Source: Nautilia sp. PV-1
Lineage (GTDB): Bacteria > Campylobacterota > Campylobacteria > Campylobacterales > Nautiliaceae
Assembly: GCF_004006315.1 (NCBI RefSeq)
Contig: NZ_CP026530.1
Location: 734,501 to 798,500 of the forward strand
Direction of reading: 5' to 3'
Length of the DNA: 64,000 nucleotides
Shown here: positions 41,220-50,547 of the stretch, piece after piece
How positions within the stretch are numbered: position 1 is the stretch's first letter
How the letters are laid out: every line of letters begins with the position of its first letter
The notes under the pieces: model-generated
The model's database searches: none
The model's input: only the letters and a program-made list of their open reading frames with translations
What the model was told of the DNA's origin: nothing
Translations under genes and position numbers: made by a program

Positions 41220-42602
41220 ATGATAGATGCAAAACATATTGAATTTTTAAAAAATATAGTCGGTGAAGAAGACGTCAAAATTGACAAGCCTCATTTAAGA
41301 GCGTATTCGTATGACGCCACTAAAGAGCATTATGAGCCCGATGCGGTTGTGTTTCCTGCCGATGAAGAGGAAGTGAGCAGAATTTTAAAATACTGTAACG
41401 ATAATAAAATAGCTATCGTTCCAAGAGGTGCGGGAAGTGGCTTTACAGGAGGCGCTCTTCCGGTAAACGGAGGTATCGTTCTTGCTTTGGAAAAATACAT
41501 GAATAAAATTTTAGAGATTGATGAGAAAGACATGGTCGCTGTTGTTCAGCCGGGTGTAATTAACGCCGACTTGCAAAAAGCAGTAGAAGAAAAAGGGCTT
41601 TTTTATCCTCCTGATCCTGCAAGTATGGACTATTCTACAATCGGAGGAAACGTGAGTGAAAATGCCGGAGGTATGAGAGCGGCTAAATACGGTCTTACAA
41701 AAGATTATGTAATGAGTCTTAAAGCGGTGCTTCCGAACGGAGATATCATAAGAGCCGGGAAAAGAACGATTAAAGACGTTGCGGGTTATAATGTGGCCGG
41801 GATATTGATCGCGAGTGAAGGAACGCTTGCGGTAATTACGGAAATCACTATGAAGCTTCTTCCCAAACCTAAACTTAAAAAAACTTATATGGGTATTTTT
41901 GAAAACGTAGAACAGGCGATGAATGCCGTATATAAATCACTTGCAGGCGGGGCAATGCCAGTAGCAATGGAATTTATGGATGCATTAGTCGTAAAAGCGC
42001 TTAGGGAAAAACTTGGAGTAAATCTGCCTGACTGGGCCGGAGCTCTGTTAGTGGGCGATGTTGACGGCAATGTTGAAGAAGAAATAAACTATCAGCTTCA
42101 TATTCTTGAAAAAAGCTTCAAAGAAGAAGGGGCTAAAGAATTTAAAATAGCCGCTAACGATGAAGAAGCAAATGAAATATGGTATGCAAGAAGAAATGCG
42201 TCTCCGTCTATTACAATGTATGGAACCAAAAAAATTAATGAAGACATTTCAGTTCCTAGAAGCAAACTTCCGGATGCCTTAAACGGTATATACGCAATAG
42301 CTGAAAAATATAACGTTTTAGCTCCATGTTTCGGACATGCAGGTGACGGAAACATTCACGTAAACGTAATGGTTGACGGAAGCAAAGAAGATGAGGTAAA
42401 AAGAGGGTATGAGGCAGTCGAGGAAATATTTAAGCTGGTTGTTGACCTTGGAGGAACGCTAAGCGGAGAACACGGAATAGGTTTAAGCAAAGCGCCTTTT
42501 ATGAAACTTGCTTTCAGCGATGCGGAATTGAATCTTTTCAGAAAAATAAAAAACGCATTTGATCCGAACGGAATACTTAATCCAGGTAAAATGGGACTTT
42601 AA
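41220..42602 (+). CDS. glcD: FAD-linked glycolate/D-lactate dehydrogenase (GlcD-like)
   Basis: A 460-residue flavoprotein oxidising a 2-hydroxy acid, probably D-lactate or glycolate, into the quinone pool. The PCMH-type FAD motif is clear (VPRGAGSGFTGGALPVNGG, then STIGGNVSENAGGMRAAKYG near residue 140). The C-terminal domain has GHAGDGNIHVNVM and SGEHGIGLSKAPFM with metal-binding His residues. ATG 41220 has AAGGA at good spacing, one base after the previous stop. A GlcE/GlcF partner is not adjacent, as in Campylobacter. Confidence 0.9.
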   Translation: MIDAKHIEFLKNIVGEEDVKIDKPHLRAYSYDATKEHYEPDAVVFPADEEEVSRILKYCNDNKIAIVPRGAGSGFTGGALPVNGGIVLALEKYMNKILEIDEKDMVAVVQPGVINADLQKAVEEKGLFYPPDPASMDYSTIGGNVSENAGGMRAAKYGLTKDYVMSLKAVLPNGDIIRAGKRTIKDVAGYNVAGILIASEGTLAVITEITMKLLPKPKLKKTYMGIFENVEQAMNAVYKSLAGGAMPVAMEFMDALVVKALREKLGVNLPDWAGALLVGDVDGNVEEEINYQLHILEKSFKEEGAKEFKIAANDEEANEIWYARRNASPSITMYGTKKINEDISVPRSKLPDALNGIYAIAEKYNVLAPCFGHAGDGNIHVNVMVDGSKEDEVKRGYEAVEEIFKLVVDLGGTLSGEHGIGLSKAPFMKLAFSDAELNLFRKIKNAFDPNGILNPGKMGL

Positions 42603-42611
42603 AATATAAAA

Positions 42612-42632
42612 TGGAGAAATGAAAGTTGAAAA
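42612..42632 (+). repeat. Three heptads supplying the xth ribosome site and start
   Basis: TGGAGAA, ATGAAAG, TTGAAAA in register. The first carries the Shine-Dalgarno GGAG, the second is the spacer and the third begins with the TTG start codon, the same arrangement as before tsaE. Confidence 0.55.
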
Positions 42633-43378
42633 TTTGCACGTTTAATGTTAATTCCATAAGAAGCAGACTGGAAATTGTTCAAAATTTAATTAATGAATAC
42701 GGAATTGATATATTATGCATACAGGAAATTAAAGTAGAAGAGGAAAAATTTCCTAAAATCGATAATGACTTCGAATGTGTAATACACGGACAGAAAAAAT
42801 TAAACGGAGTTGCAACTTGCTCCAGGCTCCCTATAGAAAAATATCAAAAAGGTTTCGACGGAGAATTGGAAGAAGCAAGATTTTTGTATACTCTTATTGA
42901 CGATATACATATTATAAACGTATATGTGCCTTTAGGGGATAATTACGGTGAAAGATTCGAATATAAAATGTATTTCTATGAAAAACTGTTTGAATTTTTA
43001 AAAAAATTTGACTTAAACAAAGATAAAGTGGTTTTATGTGGAGATATGAATGTGGCTTTTAGCGATTTGGATGTATGGGATCCGGAAATATGGGAAGGGG
43101 AGGTTACTTTTCTTCCTGAAGAAAAAGCTATGATAAATACTCTTTTAAATATGGGATTTATAGATGTTATCAGAGAATTTCATAAAAATGAAAGAGTTTA
43201 TACTTTCTATGATTACAGAGGCGCCAAAGTATATAAAAATGAAGGTATGAGGCTAGATTATTTTCTGCTGAGTCCCGCCGTGGCAAAAGAAGTGTCTAAT
43301 GTCGAAATACTTACACAGGTAAGAAGAAAAAGAAAACCCACTCCTTCGGACCATGTTCCGGTAATAATTGAATTGTGA
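42626..43378 (+). CDS. xth: Exodeoxyribonuclease III / AP endonuclease
   Basis: A 250-residue DNA-repair nuclease that cuts at abasic sites and removes 3' blocks. Motifs: TFNVNSIRSR at the start, LCIQEIKVEEEKFP with the metal-binding Glu near residue 33, VVLCGDMNVAF near residue 137, and the C-terminal LDYFLLSP and PSDHVPVII with the catalytic His. The start is TTG 42626; the ATG at 42619 is out of frame. The dedA gene starts seven bases after the stop. Confidence 0.93.
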   Translation: MKICTFNVNSIRSRLEIVQNLINEYGIDILCIQEIKVEEEKFPKIDNDFECVIHGQKKLNGVATCSRLPIEKYQKGFDGELEEARFLYTLIDDIHIINVYVPLGDNYGERFEYKMYFYEKLFEFLKKFDLNKDKVVLCGDMNVAFSDLDVWDPEIWEGEVTFLPEEKAMINTLLNMGFIDVIREFHKNERVYTFYDYRGAKVYKNEGMRLDYFLLSPAVAKEVSNVEILTQVRRKRKPTPSDHVPVIIEL

Positions 43379-43385
43379 GGTTGTA

Positions 43386-43967
43386 ATGTTTAATGAAATA
43401 GTGAATTTTTTAGTACATTTTTGTAATTCCATCGGATATTTGGGAGTATATGTGTATATGCTGCTTGTAGGTACTTTTATACCTGTACCGAGTGAATTGG
43501 TACTGCTGCCTGCAGGATATCTGGCGGCTACCGGACAAAAACATCTTCTGCTTTTATGGCTGGTAGGCTCTTTAGGCTCTTTGACAGGAGCTCTTATAAA
43601 CTATTTTTTAGCTAAATATCTTGTAAATAAACTTTTAAAAGATAAGCCGATTATAGAAAAAGTCAATAAATTCTGGAAAAGACACGGAAAAATTTCCGCT
43701 TTTTTGGCACCTCTTACTCCGGGACTTGGACAGTATATTTCAATTCCTGCCGGGCTTTCGCATATGCCTCTTCGCTGGTTTATACCTTTGACTTACAGTG
43801 CCAATTTAATCTGGGTAGGTTTTATGCTTATGATAGGTTATCTTTTCGGGACCGGAGAGAGCGCTCATAAAGAGGTGGTTTACGGCAGCCTTTTTTTACT
43901 CGGAGGGGTAATTGTTGTTGCAAGTATTTATGTTTTTATGGATTTGAGAAAAGATAAAAACAGCTGA
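43386..43967 (+). CDS. DedA/VTT-domain membrane protein, second copy
   Basis: Paralogue of the 18408 gene; 193 residues from ATG 43386, preceded by GAGG (an in-frame TTG at 43368 lies inside xth). It has GTFIPVPSELVLLPAGYLAA near residue 27 and LAPLTPGLGQYISIPAGLS near residue 103, the paired re-entrant motifs. The arginine of the second motif seen in the other copy (RLIPGIRQY) is replaced by Thr-Pro-Gly-Leu-Gly, so the two copies may have different substrates or activity. Confidence 0.88.
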   Translation: MFNEIVNFLVHFCNSIGYLGVYVYMLLVGTFIPVPSELVLLPAGYLAATGQKHLLLLWLVGSLGSLTGALINYFLAKYLVNKLLKDKPIIEKVNKFWKRHGKISAFLAPLTPGLGQYISIPAGLSHMPLRWFIPLTYSANLIWVGFMLMIGYLFGTGESAHKEVVYGSLFLLGGVIVVASIYVFMDLRKDKNS

Positions 43968-43968
43968 A

Positions 43969-45009
43969 TTATTTACTGATAATAACTCTGTCTTTTCCTT
44001 TTCTTTTTGCTTCATAAACCGCTTCGTCAACTCTTTCTATAAATGAGAACATGCCTTCTCCGTCATAAGTTCCGACGCCCATACTTACAGTTACCGGTTT
44101 TGATTTTATTTTTATTTTGTTTTTGATGCTTTCTCTCAGTCTTTCCGCAATCTGATAAGCTTCATAAAGCTCTGTTTCAGGAAGAATTATTACTATTTCT
44201 TCGCCTCCGTATCTGAAAGCCAGATCGGTGTTTCTTAATTCATGCATTATGTGTTTTGAGAGGTTAATTAATATTTCATCACCTTTTTGGTGGCCGTATG
44301 TATCGTTTATCTGTTTGAAATTGTCAATGTCCAGAAAAATAATTGAAAACGGTCTTTTATATCTTTCATATAGATCAATAAAATAGTTAAAATTATCAAT
44401 AAAATGTCTTCTGTTGTACAGTTTAGTAAGAGGATCAATAATTTTTTCTTTTTCAAGACCTTTTTTTATCATAAAATATACGAAGAATATTATCAATAGT
44501 ATCAAAAATGCGGTTGCAAGAGTAATGTAAGTCACTTTTTTAAGAAGTTTGTTTTTTTTGTATTCGGATACCTGCTCAGCATAATTTGTAAGATTATTAG
44601 CTTCACTCCAACAGTTTTCGCTGGTTATCAAAATAGATTCTTTGCTTTTTTCTTTTTTAAGTTCATCCCAGTCATGTTTTACTTTTTTTAAAAGATACAA
44701 AAAATGAGGTTTTTTAGCATCAGGTATATAATTTTGTTTAACGAACTGGTTAATAATATTAAAATCGTTTTCTATCTGTTCTTTAACGAAATCAGCTGAT
44801 ATGTTGTTCAGTTTGAGTTTGGCGTATCTTTGTATTGAACCTCTAATTTGGCCTAATTTATTAACTAAAAAAGCATCTTGGTAAATAGAGTTTTTTAAGG
44901 ATTTAGTAAGCAGATATCCGTTAAAAAGAGTTATGGATAATATTAAAATTAATAAAACTAAAATAGGGCTTGAGGCGGTCATGCCTCTTTTTTTTAATCT
45001 GATTAACAT
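43969..45009 (-). CDS. Membrane-bound diguanylate cyclase (GGDEF)
   Basis: A 346-residue enzyme making c-di-GMP. Two membrane spans (about 13-35 and 158-181) enclose a helical periplasmic sensor of about 120 residues, reminiscent of a PilJ/NIT-like bundle. The C-terminal GGDEF domain (from about 190) has LTKLYNRRHF, the active-site loop GGEEI (268-272) and an intact inhibitory RxxD site (RNTD, 259-262) at the canonical five-residue distance, so product feedback is expected. The ATG 45009 is three bases after the Dabb-gene stop, and AAGG provides the ribosome site. Confidence 0.92.
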   Translation of the reverse strand: MLIRLKKRGMTASSPILVLLILILSITLFNGYLLTKSLKNSIYQDAFLVNKLGQIRGSIQRYAKLKLNNISADFVKEQIENDFNIINQFVKQNYIPDAKKPHFLYLLKKVKHDWDELKKEKSKESILITSENCWSEANNLTNYAEQVSEYKKNKLLKKVTYITLATAFLILLIIFFVYFMIKKGLEKEKIIDPLTKLYNRRHFIDNFNYFIDLYERYKRPFSIIFLDIDNFKQINDTYGHQKGDEILINLSKHIMHELRNTDLAFRYGGEEIVIILPETELYEAYQIAERLRESIKNKIKIKSKPVTVSMGVGTYDGEGMFSFIERVDEAVYEAKRKGKDRVIISK

Positions 45010-45011
45010 TT

Positions 45012-45293
45012 TTATACCTTAAAGTCTACTACTTTCCTTTCCGTTATATATGGTTTAATAAAAGATATTACTTCTAAATGATCCGGATGATTTGCATAAA
45101 TTTCTAAATCTTTTATATTTTTTACATCCGTTATTACACAGAAATCGGAAGAATTAGGGTCAAACTTAATATCCAGACCTACATTTATATTAAGAATTTC
45201 AGGTATTTTGTGTTTTAAGTTTTCTATTTTTTCCTTAAAAAGAGGCAAAGGGGCACCTTCTTTGGTTTTAAAAAGCACAACGTGTCTAATCAT
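45012..45293 (-). CDS. Dabb (stress-responsive alpha/beta barrel) domain protein
   Basis: A 93-residue dimeric alpha/beta-barrel protein. The start MIRHVVLFKTKEGA and the conserved pattern to LEIYANHPDHLEVISFIKPYI (with the central His residues) are diagnostic of the Dabb family. Function is generally unknown; some members act as small cyclases or stress proteins. The start overlaps the aminotransferase gene end by eight bases, so it is cotranslated with it and followed directly by the cyclase. Confidence 0.85.
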   Translation of the reverse strand: MIRHVVLFKTKEGAPLPLFKEKIENLKHKIPEILNINVGLDIKFDPNSSDFCVITDVKNIKDLEIYANHPDHLEVISFIKPYITERKVVDFKV

Positions 45294-46455
45294 TCAGTCC
45301 CTTTACAAACTCAGTAATTCTTTCAATTCCGGCTTTAATTGTGTCTATATCTGTTGCAAATGAAAATCTGAAATATCCTTCGCTTCCGAAACCTATGCCA
45401 GGAACAACGGCAACACCTTTTTCTTCAAGCAGTGTTAATGCAAATGCCATTGACTCTTCCATTATTTCTTTGTGGTTAACGTAAATATAAAAAGCTCCCT
45501 GAGGTTTTGCGGCACTTAGTCCAGGGATTTTATTAAATTGTTCATATACGAAATCTCTTCTTTTTTTGAATTCTTTTCTCATCATTTCAACATCGTTATC
45601 AGCTTTTCCTAAAAGAGCTGGTATTGCCGCTTTTTGTGTTATTGAGTTAATATTTGAAGTCATTTGTGACTGGAGTTTGGTCATTGCTTTTACCAAATCT
45701 TTATTTTTTGTTGCAAGATAACCGAATCTCCATCCTGTCATTGCATGAGATTTGCTTAAGCCGTTTACCGTAATGGTTCTTTGAAGCATGTCTTCGTTTA
45801 TACTGGCAGTTGCACAGAATTCGCCTTCATAAATAAGTTTTTCATACATTTCATCGCTTACGACCCATATATCTGTGTCTTTAAGCACTTCCGCAAGAGC
45901 CGAAAGCTCTTCTTTAGAATAAACTGCTCCTGTAGGATTGCTAGGAGAAGTTAAAATAAGCATTTTTGTTTTTGGTGTAATTGTATTTTTAAGCATTTCA
46001 GGGGTTATTTTGAAATTTGTCTCTTCAGTTGTATGAATTGAAACGGGAACACCGTCGTGGTATTTGACAAGTTCGGGATATGTAACCCAGTACGGTGCAG
46101 GAATTATTACTTCATCGTCTTTTTCAATAAGACAGGCCATAATATTGTATAAAGACTGTTTTGCGCCGTTGCTGACAATGATTTCGTCTGTTGAATAATC
46201 AAGCCCGTTATCTCTTTTTAATTTTATTTTTATCGCTTCTAAAAGTTCTGGAATACCGGCAACGGCAGTATATTTGGTAAATCCTTCGTTTATTGCTTTT
46301 ATCGCTTCTTCTTTTATTATTTCAGGAGTGTCAAAATCTGGTTCTCCGGCACTAAAAGCAAGCACGTCCCTTCCGGATGCTTTAAGGTCTCTGGCTTTTT
46401 GGGATATGGCTATAGTCAGAGAGGGAGAGAGTTTTTCAATTCTTTTGCTAAACAT
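45286..46455 (-). CDS. aspB: Aspartate aminotransferase (class I/II, PLP)
   Basis: A 389-residue PLP enzyme interconverting aspartate/2-oxoglutarate and oxaloacetate/glutamate. Visible are SAGEPDFDTP near residue 36, NGAKQSLYN, TSPSNPTGAVYS, the PLP lysine in GLSKSHAMTGWRFGY near residue 235, and the C-terminal FRFSFA with the substrate Arg. This is the Campylobacter AspB type (I-gamma). In C. jejuni aspB is next to cysE; here a PPK2 and an MCP gene lie between them. ATG 46455 follows AAGGGT. Confidence 0.92.
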   Translation of the reverse strand: MFSKRIEKLSPSLTIAISQKARDLKASGRDVLAFSAGEPDFDTPEIIKEEAIKAINEGFTKYTAVAGIPELLEAIKIKLKRDNGLDYSTDEIIVSNGAKQSLYNIMACLIEKDDEVIIPAPYWVTYPELVKYHDGVPVSIHTTEETNFKITPEMLKNTITPKTKMLILTSPSNPTGAVYSKEELSALAEVLKDTDIWVVSDEMYEKLIYEGEFCATASINEDMLQRTITVNGLSKSHAMTGWRFGYLATKNKDLVKAMTKLQSQMTSNINSITQKAAIPALLGKADNDVEMMRKEFKKRRDFVYEQFNKIPGLSAAKPQGAFYIYVNHKEIMEESMAFALTLLEEKGVAVVPGIGFGSEGYFRFSFATDIDTIKAGIERITEFVKGLND

Positions 46456-46539
46456 TCTTAACCCTTATATTTTTACCATAATTATATAATATTTTTTTGA
46501 TTTTGCCGATTTATTATAAAATTAAATAAAAGGTAATAC

Positions 46540-47448
46540 ATGAAAACACTGTTCAATACGATTAACGATTTAAAAAAAGAAATTAAAAACGAAGAGTTGC
46601 AGAAAAAACTTGATTTTTTGGAAGAAGCTTTTAGAAAACTTCGAACAAAAACGGGTTTAAAAGGACTTGTAAGAAAAAAGAAACTGCGAAAAGTTTTAAG
46701 AGATGTGGAATATGAAGAAGAACTGATAAGACTTCAAATAGAATTAATTAAACTGCAAAATTGGGTTTTCGAAAATAAAAAAAGAGTGATGATAATTTAC
46801 GAAGGACGTGATGCCGCAGGAAAAGGCGGGGCCATAAAAAGATTTACCGAACATTTGAATCCTCGTAAATACAGAGTAGTGGCACTTCCTAAGCCTACAG
46901 AAGTTGAAACGGGCCAGTTTTATTTTCAGAGATATTTCAAACATCTTCCGGATCCGGGAGAGGTTGTTTTCTTCGACAGAAGCTGGTATAACAGGGCTAT
47001 AGTCGAACCGGTGTTTGGGTTCTGTACGCCTGAGCAATATGAAAAATTTATGATGGAAGTACCTGAAATCGAACATGCCTTAATTGATGATGGAATGATT
47101 ATGATTAAATTCTGGTTCAGCATTTCAAAAGAAACGCAGAAAAAAAGATTTGAAGAGAGAATGAAGAACCCTTTAAAACAGTGGAAGCTTTCGCCGGTGG
47201 ACAAAAAAGCCCAGGAATTGTGGGATGAAATAACACATTACAAAGAGGAAATGTTTAGTAAAACGCATACGAGTTATTCGCCATGGATTATTGTTAATTC
47301 AAACGACAAAAAAACGGCGAGACTTGAAAGTATAAGATATGTTCTTTCTCAGATACCTTATGACGGTAAAAAAGACGCAAAAGTATCTCTGCATCCTGAC
47401 CCTGATATAGTGCAGAGATATCATAGAAAAAATTTACAAATAGATTAA
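46540..47448 (+). CDS. ppk2: Polyphosphate kinase 2 (PPK2), second copy
   Basis: A 302-residue paralogue of the 7532 gene, with the same core: YEGRDAAGKGGAIKR Walker A near residue 88, FDRSWYNRAIVEPVFGFCTPEQYE near residue 146 and an identical lid context. The N-terminal 60 residues are different: a lysine-rich coiled segment (TGLKGLVRKKKLRKVLRD) absent from the first copy. The two may prefer different nucleotides or direction. The ATG follows AAAAGGTAATAC. It stands between divergent aspB and the MCP gene. Confidence 0.92.
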   Translation: MKTLFNTINDLKKEIKNEELQKKLDFLEEAFRKLRTKTGLKGLVRKKKLRKVLRDVEYEEELIRLQIELIKLQNWVFENKKRVMIIYEGRDAAGKGGAIKRFTEHLNPRKYRVVALPKPTEVETGQFYFQRYFKHLPDPGEVVFFDRSWYNRAIVEPVFGFCTPEQYEKFMMEVPEIEHALIDDGMIMIKFWFSISKETQKKRFEERMKNPLKQWKLSPVDKKAQELWDEITHYKEEMFSKTHTSYSPWIIVNSNDKKTARLESIRYVLSQIPYDGKKDAKVSLHPDPDIVQRYHRKNLQID

Positions 47449-47482
47449 AATATGATAAAATCAATCTTAAAAAAGGCTTTTA

Positions 47483-49840
47483 ATGTTTAAAAATCTCAGT
47501 ATACGACAGAAATTACTAATAGCGGTAGGAGTGCCGTTAACATTTGTTGTGCTTTTTGCAAGCTATTTGATTTATTCCCAATATTCTAAACTTACTAGAC
47601 AAAAAACATATCAGAAAATTGTTGTTTTAACTGTTAATTATATGTCTAATGCTTTGGTTGAACTTCAAAAAGAAAGGGGACTTAGTACTGCTTACATAGC
47701 AAATCATGGAAAAAAATTTGCTTTGCAGCTTAAAGAGCAAAGAAAAAAAACTGATAAAAAAATTGCTGAATTAGAACATTATATTGAAAAAATTCAGCTT
47801 AAAAAATTAGATGAAAATATATATAAAAGATATGAAGAAGCTTTTGAAAAGCTTGATAAACTGCCTATAATCCGTCAAGAAGTCGATAATTTAAAAATTA
47901 ATGTGTTAAATGAAATAAAATATTATTCTGATATAGACAAAGCATTTTTGGAAACAAAAGATGAAGTTGCAAAATATTACATAAACGAAGAACTTAATGA
48001 TAAAATGAATAAATATTTTAAAATATTAATACTTACAGAAAACGCTGGTAAAGAAAGAGCGTATATTGCTTATATGCTAAGTACTGGAAATTTGGATCAG
48101 ACAATTTTAACCGCTTGGAACTTTACAATTGTTAATCAAAAAAATCTTTTAGAAGAACTTCCTGATTTGAATGCAAAAACCAGAATATATTCACAAAAAG
48201 TAGCGGAAATCAGAAAAGAATTTCAGGTTATACCTTTAAAACTTGCCATAGTTTCTAAAATGAAAGATTTAGCCGGATACGGCGGACTGATTCACAATTT
48301 TAAAAATTATGTTTTAAGAGGTAAAGAGAAATATGAAAAAAGATTTAACAGAGACTATAAACAGCTGTTAAAAGAAATTCAGGAGTATAAAAAATACGGA
48401 ACTTCTAAAATTGAAGAAGCTGAGCTTAAAAAAATACACGATGTATTTACACAATATTACAACGGATTGCCTGAAGTTGTAAAAGCATATAAAGAGGGAA
48501 TGAGTATAAAACAGCTTGATAAAATCGTAAAAGTAAATGATTCTCCGGCTATTAACGCATTTAAAACTCTTAGTAATGGGAAACATATAAATATTATAAG
48601 TGTTGCAGATTGGATAAAAATTTCTACCCAAAGAATAAATGCATTTAAGAAAATTGCAGATAATATTGGTCAGCAACTTTTAAAAAACATAGATGAAGTT
48701 ATTTCTAAAACTTACGTTTTCATTATTACTATCAGTGTATTGACATTATTGCTGGTAATTCTCATTTTATATATTGGTGTATCTATTTCTAAAAATCTTG
48801 TTGAATCTGTTGAAAAGCTTAAAAATGGACTTTTGGAATTCTTTAAATTTTTAAACAGAGAAACGAATGAAGCAAAAAAAATAGATATAGAATCAAATGA
48901 TGAACTAGGTGTAATGGCTAAAAACATCAATGAAAATATATCTAAAATAGAAGAAAATTTAATGCAGGACGCTAATATGATTAGCGGTCTGGTAAGAGAA
49001 GTTGAAAAGATGAAAAGAGGAGTTTTAGAAGGCAGAATTACAGAAAAAGCTGCAAATCCTGAACTTGAAAGAGTGAGAGTGTTATTTAATGAAATGCAGG
49101 ATGCTTTGGAAAAAATAATTGGTATTGATGTTAATAAAACAGTTGTTGTACTTGACAGTGCGATGAATAAAGATTTTACTAAAAGAATACAAAATGCAAT
49201 AGGAAAAGTAGAAATTGCCGTTAACAGTGTTATTGATACAATAGTGGATATTTTAAAAATAAATAAAGACAATGGAGAAATTCTGACGCTTAAATCTTCA
49301 GAATTAAAAGAAAAAATGGATTACTTAAAAGAAGTTGCTAAAAACTCATCAGAAGAACTTTCTCATCTGTCAGCGGTAATGCAAAATTTAAATAATGAAA
49401 TTATTGATATTTCAAATCAGACAAGAACAGTTGTTGATCAGTCTCAGGATATTAAAAATGTTGTAAATGTTATTCAGGAAATAGCTGATCAGACAAACCT
49501 TCTTGCACTTAATGCCGCAATAGAAGCTGCAAGAGCAGGGGAACATGGTAGAGGATTTGCTGTTGTAGCCGATGAAGTAAGAAAGCTTGCTGAAAAAACA
49601 CAAAAATCTTTAAGCGAGATTGATGCTAATATTAATATTCTTACCCAGTCTATTACAAGTATAGGTGATGCTATAATTAAACAGACTGATGAAATTTCTT
49701 CTGCTACTGCAAAAATTGAAGAAGTAAATCAAAAAACCCATGAAATGGAAGGTCTTGTTTCGGAAGTTGACAATGTGGCTGATGAAGTAAAAGAAATGGC
49801 CGATACAATGCTTAAAAACGTAGAACGAAATAAGTTCTAA
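47483..49840 (+). CDS. Methyl-accepting chemotaxis protein with a periplasmic NIT domain
   Basis: A 785-residue chemoreceptor. It has a transmembrane helix at about 10-32, a large periplasmic nitrate/nitrite-sensing (NIT) domain ([18 protein letters not shown] near residue 55, and the repeated [19 protein letters not shown] near 190), a second membrane helix at about 410-435, a HAMP-like region, and a signalling hairpin with the tip [20 protein letters not shown] and [16 protein letters not shown] (about 665-710). No C-terminal CheR/CheB pentapeptide is present. Lower use of GC-rich codons than neighbours is noticeable. It may sense nitrate, the likely electron acceptor, but the ligand is inferred from the domain name only. 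Confidence 0.92.
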   Translation: MFKNLSIRQKLLIAVGVPLTFVVLFASYLIYSQYSKLTRQKTYQKIVVLTVNYMSNALVELQKERGLSTAYIANHGKKFALQLKEQRKKTDKKIAELEHYIEKIQLKKLDENIYKRYEEAFEKLDKLPIIRQEVDNLKINVLNEIKYYSDIDKAFLETKDEVAKYYINEELNDKMNKYFKILILTENAGKERAYIAYMLSTGNLDQTILTAWNFTIVNQKNLLEELPDLNAKTRIYSQKVAEIRKEFQVIPLKLAIVSKMKDLAGYGGLIHNFKNYVLRGKEKYEKRFNRDYKQLLKEIQEYKKYGTSKIEEAELKKIHDVFTQYYNGLPEVVKAYKEGMSIKQLDKIVKVNDSPAINAFKTLSNGKHINIISVADWIKISTQRINAFKKIADNIGQQLLKNIDEVISKTYVFIITISVLTLLLVILILYIGVSISKNLVESVEKLKNGLLEFFKFLNRETNEAKKIDIESNDELGVMAKNINENISKIEENLMQDANMISGLVREVEKMKRGVLEGRITEKAANPELERVRVLFNEMQDALEKIIGIDVNKTVVVLDSAMNKDFTKRIQNAIGKVEIAVNSVIDTIVDILKINKDNGEILTLKSSELKEKMDYLKEVAKNSSEELSHLSAVMQNLNNEIIDISNQTRTVVDQSQDIKNVVNVIQEIADQTNLLALNAAIEAARAGEHGRGFAVVADEVRKLAEKTQKSLSEIDANINILTQSITSIGDAIIKQTDEISSATAKIEEVNQKTHEMEGLVSEVDNVADEVKEMADTMLKNVERNKF

Positions 49841-49847
49841 CGTTTTT
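49814..49847. terminator. Bidirectional terminator shared by the MCP and cysE genes
   Basis: AAAAACGTAGAAC (49814-49826), a seven-base loop, GTTCTAACGTTTTT (49834-49847), one bulged base. A-run on one side and T-run on the other let it work in both directions. It contains the MCP stop codon and reaches the cysE stop. Confidence 0.85.
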
Positions 49848-50547
49848 ATTTATATTTTAACGCTTCAAGGTAATCTCTGTATTTTTTCTCTATTTCTTCA
49901 TCTTTTTCTATAATGTCTTTATCGTTATTTGTAATCGCTTCTTCAAGCACCTTAATTCTGTCCATTAAGTATTCAAAAAGCTCTTTTTCTATATCGGGAA
50001 GTTTATTATGCGCAAGAGGCGAATAATCCTGTCTTTTTATTATTTTACCAGGAATTCCTACAACGGTTGAATAAGGGGGTACATCTTTTACTACAACGGA
50101 GTTAGCACCTATTTTGCTGCCTTTTCCTATAGTTATATCTCCGAGTATTTTTGCGCCTGCTCCTATTGTTACGTCATCTTCTATGGTAGGGTGTCTTTTG
50201 CCGGGACTAAGACTTACACCTCCTAATGTAACACCCTGATAAATCGTTACGTTGTTGCCGATAATGGCGGTTTCTCCTATTACAACGCCGATTCCGTGGT
50301 CTATAAATACATTTTCTCCTATATTTGCTCCGGGATGTATATCCATATTTGTCAAAAACTGATTTATTGACATAATAAAGCGGGCAAATCTTTTAAAGCC
50401 CTTTTTATATATTTTGTTGGCAATTCTGTAATTTACAAGAGCCCATACTCCCGGATATGCGTATAAAAGTTCTACTTTGTTTTTAAAAGCCGGGTCTCTG
50501 TTTTTGACGGCTTCAAAATCCTTTTTAATCAATGTCCATATACTCAC
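49846..50547 (-). CDS. cysE: Serine O-acetyltransferase CysE
   Basis: First step of cysteine synthesis, making O-acetylserine. The 233-residue protein has the helical N-terminal part (RDPAFKNKVELLYAYPGVWAL) and a left-handed beta-helix with MDIHPGANIGENVFIDHG, GVVIGETA, and YQGVTLGGVSLSPGKRHPT (catalytic His region). A charged C-terminal coiled segment (NNDKDIIEKDEEIEKKYRD) is longer than usual and may affect the complex with CysK. The start is GTG 50547 with AAAGGTG upstream, inside the end of tmk. Confidence 0.93.
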   Translation of the reverse strand: MSIWTLIKKDFEAVKNRDPAFKNKVELLYAYPGVWALVNYRIANKIYKKGFKRFARFIMSINQFLTNMDIHPGANIGENVFIDHGIGVVIGETAIIGNNVTIYQGVTLGGVSLSPGKRHPTIEDDVTIGAGAKILGDITIGKGSKIGANSVVVKDVPPYSTVVGIPGKIIKRQDYSPLAHNKLPDIEKELFEYLMDRIKVLEEAITNNDKDIIEKDEEIEKKYRDYLEALKYK

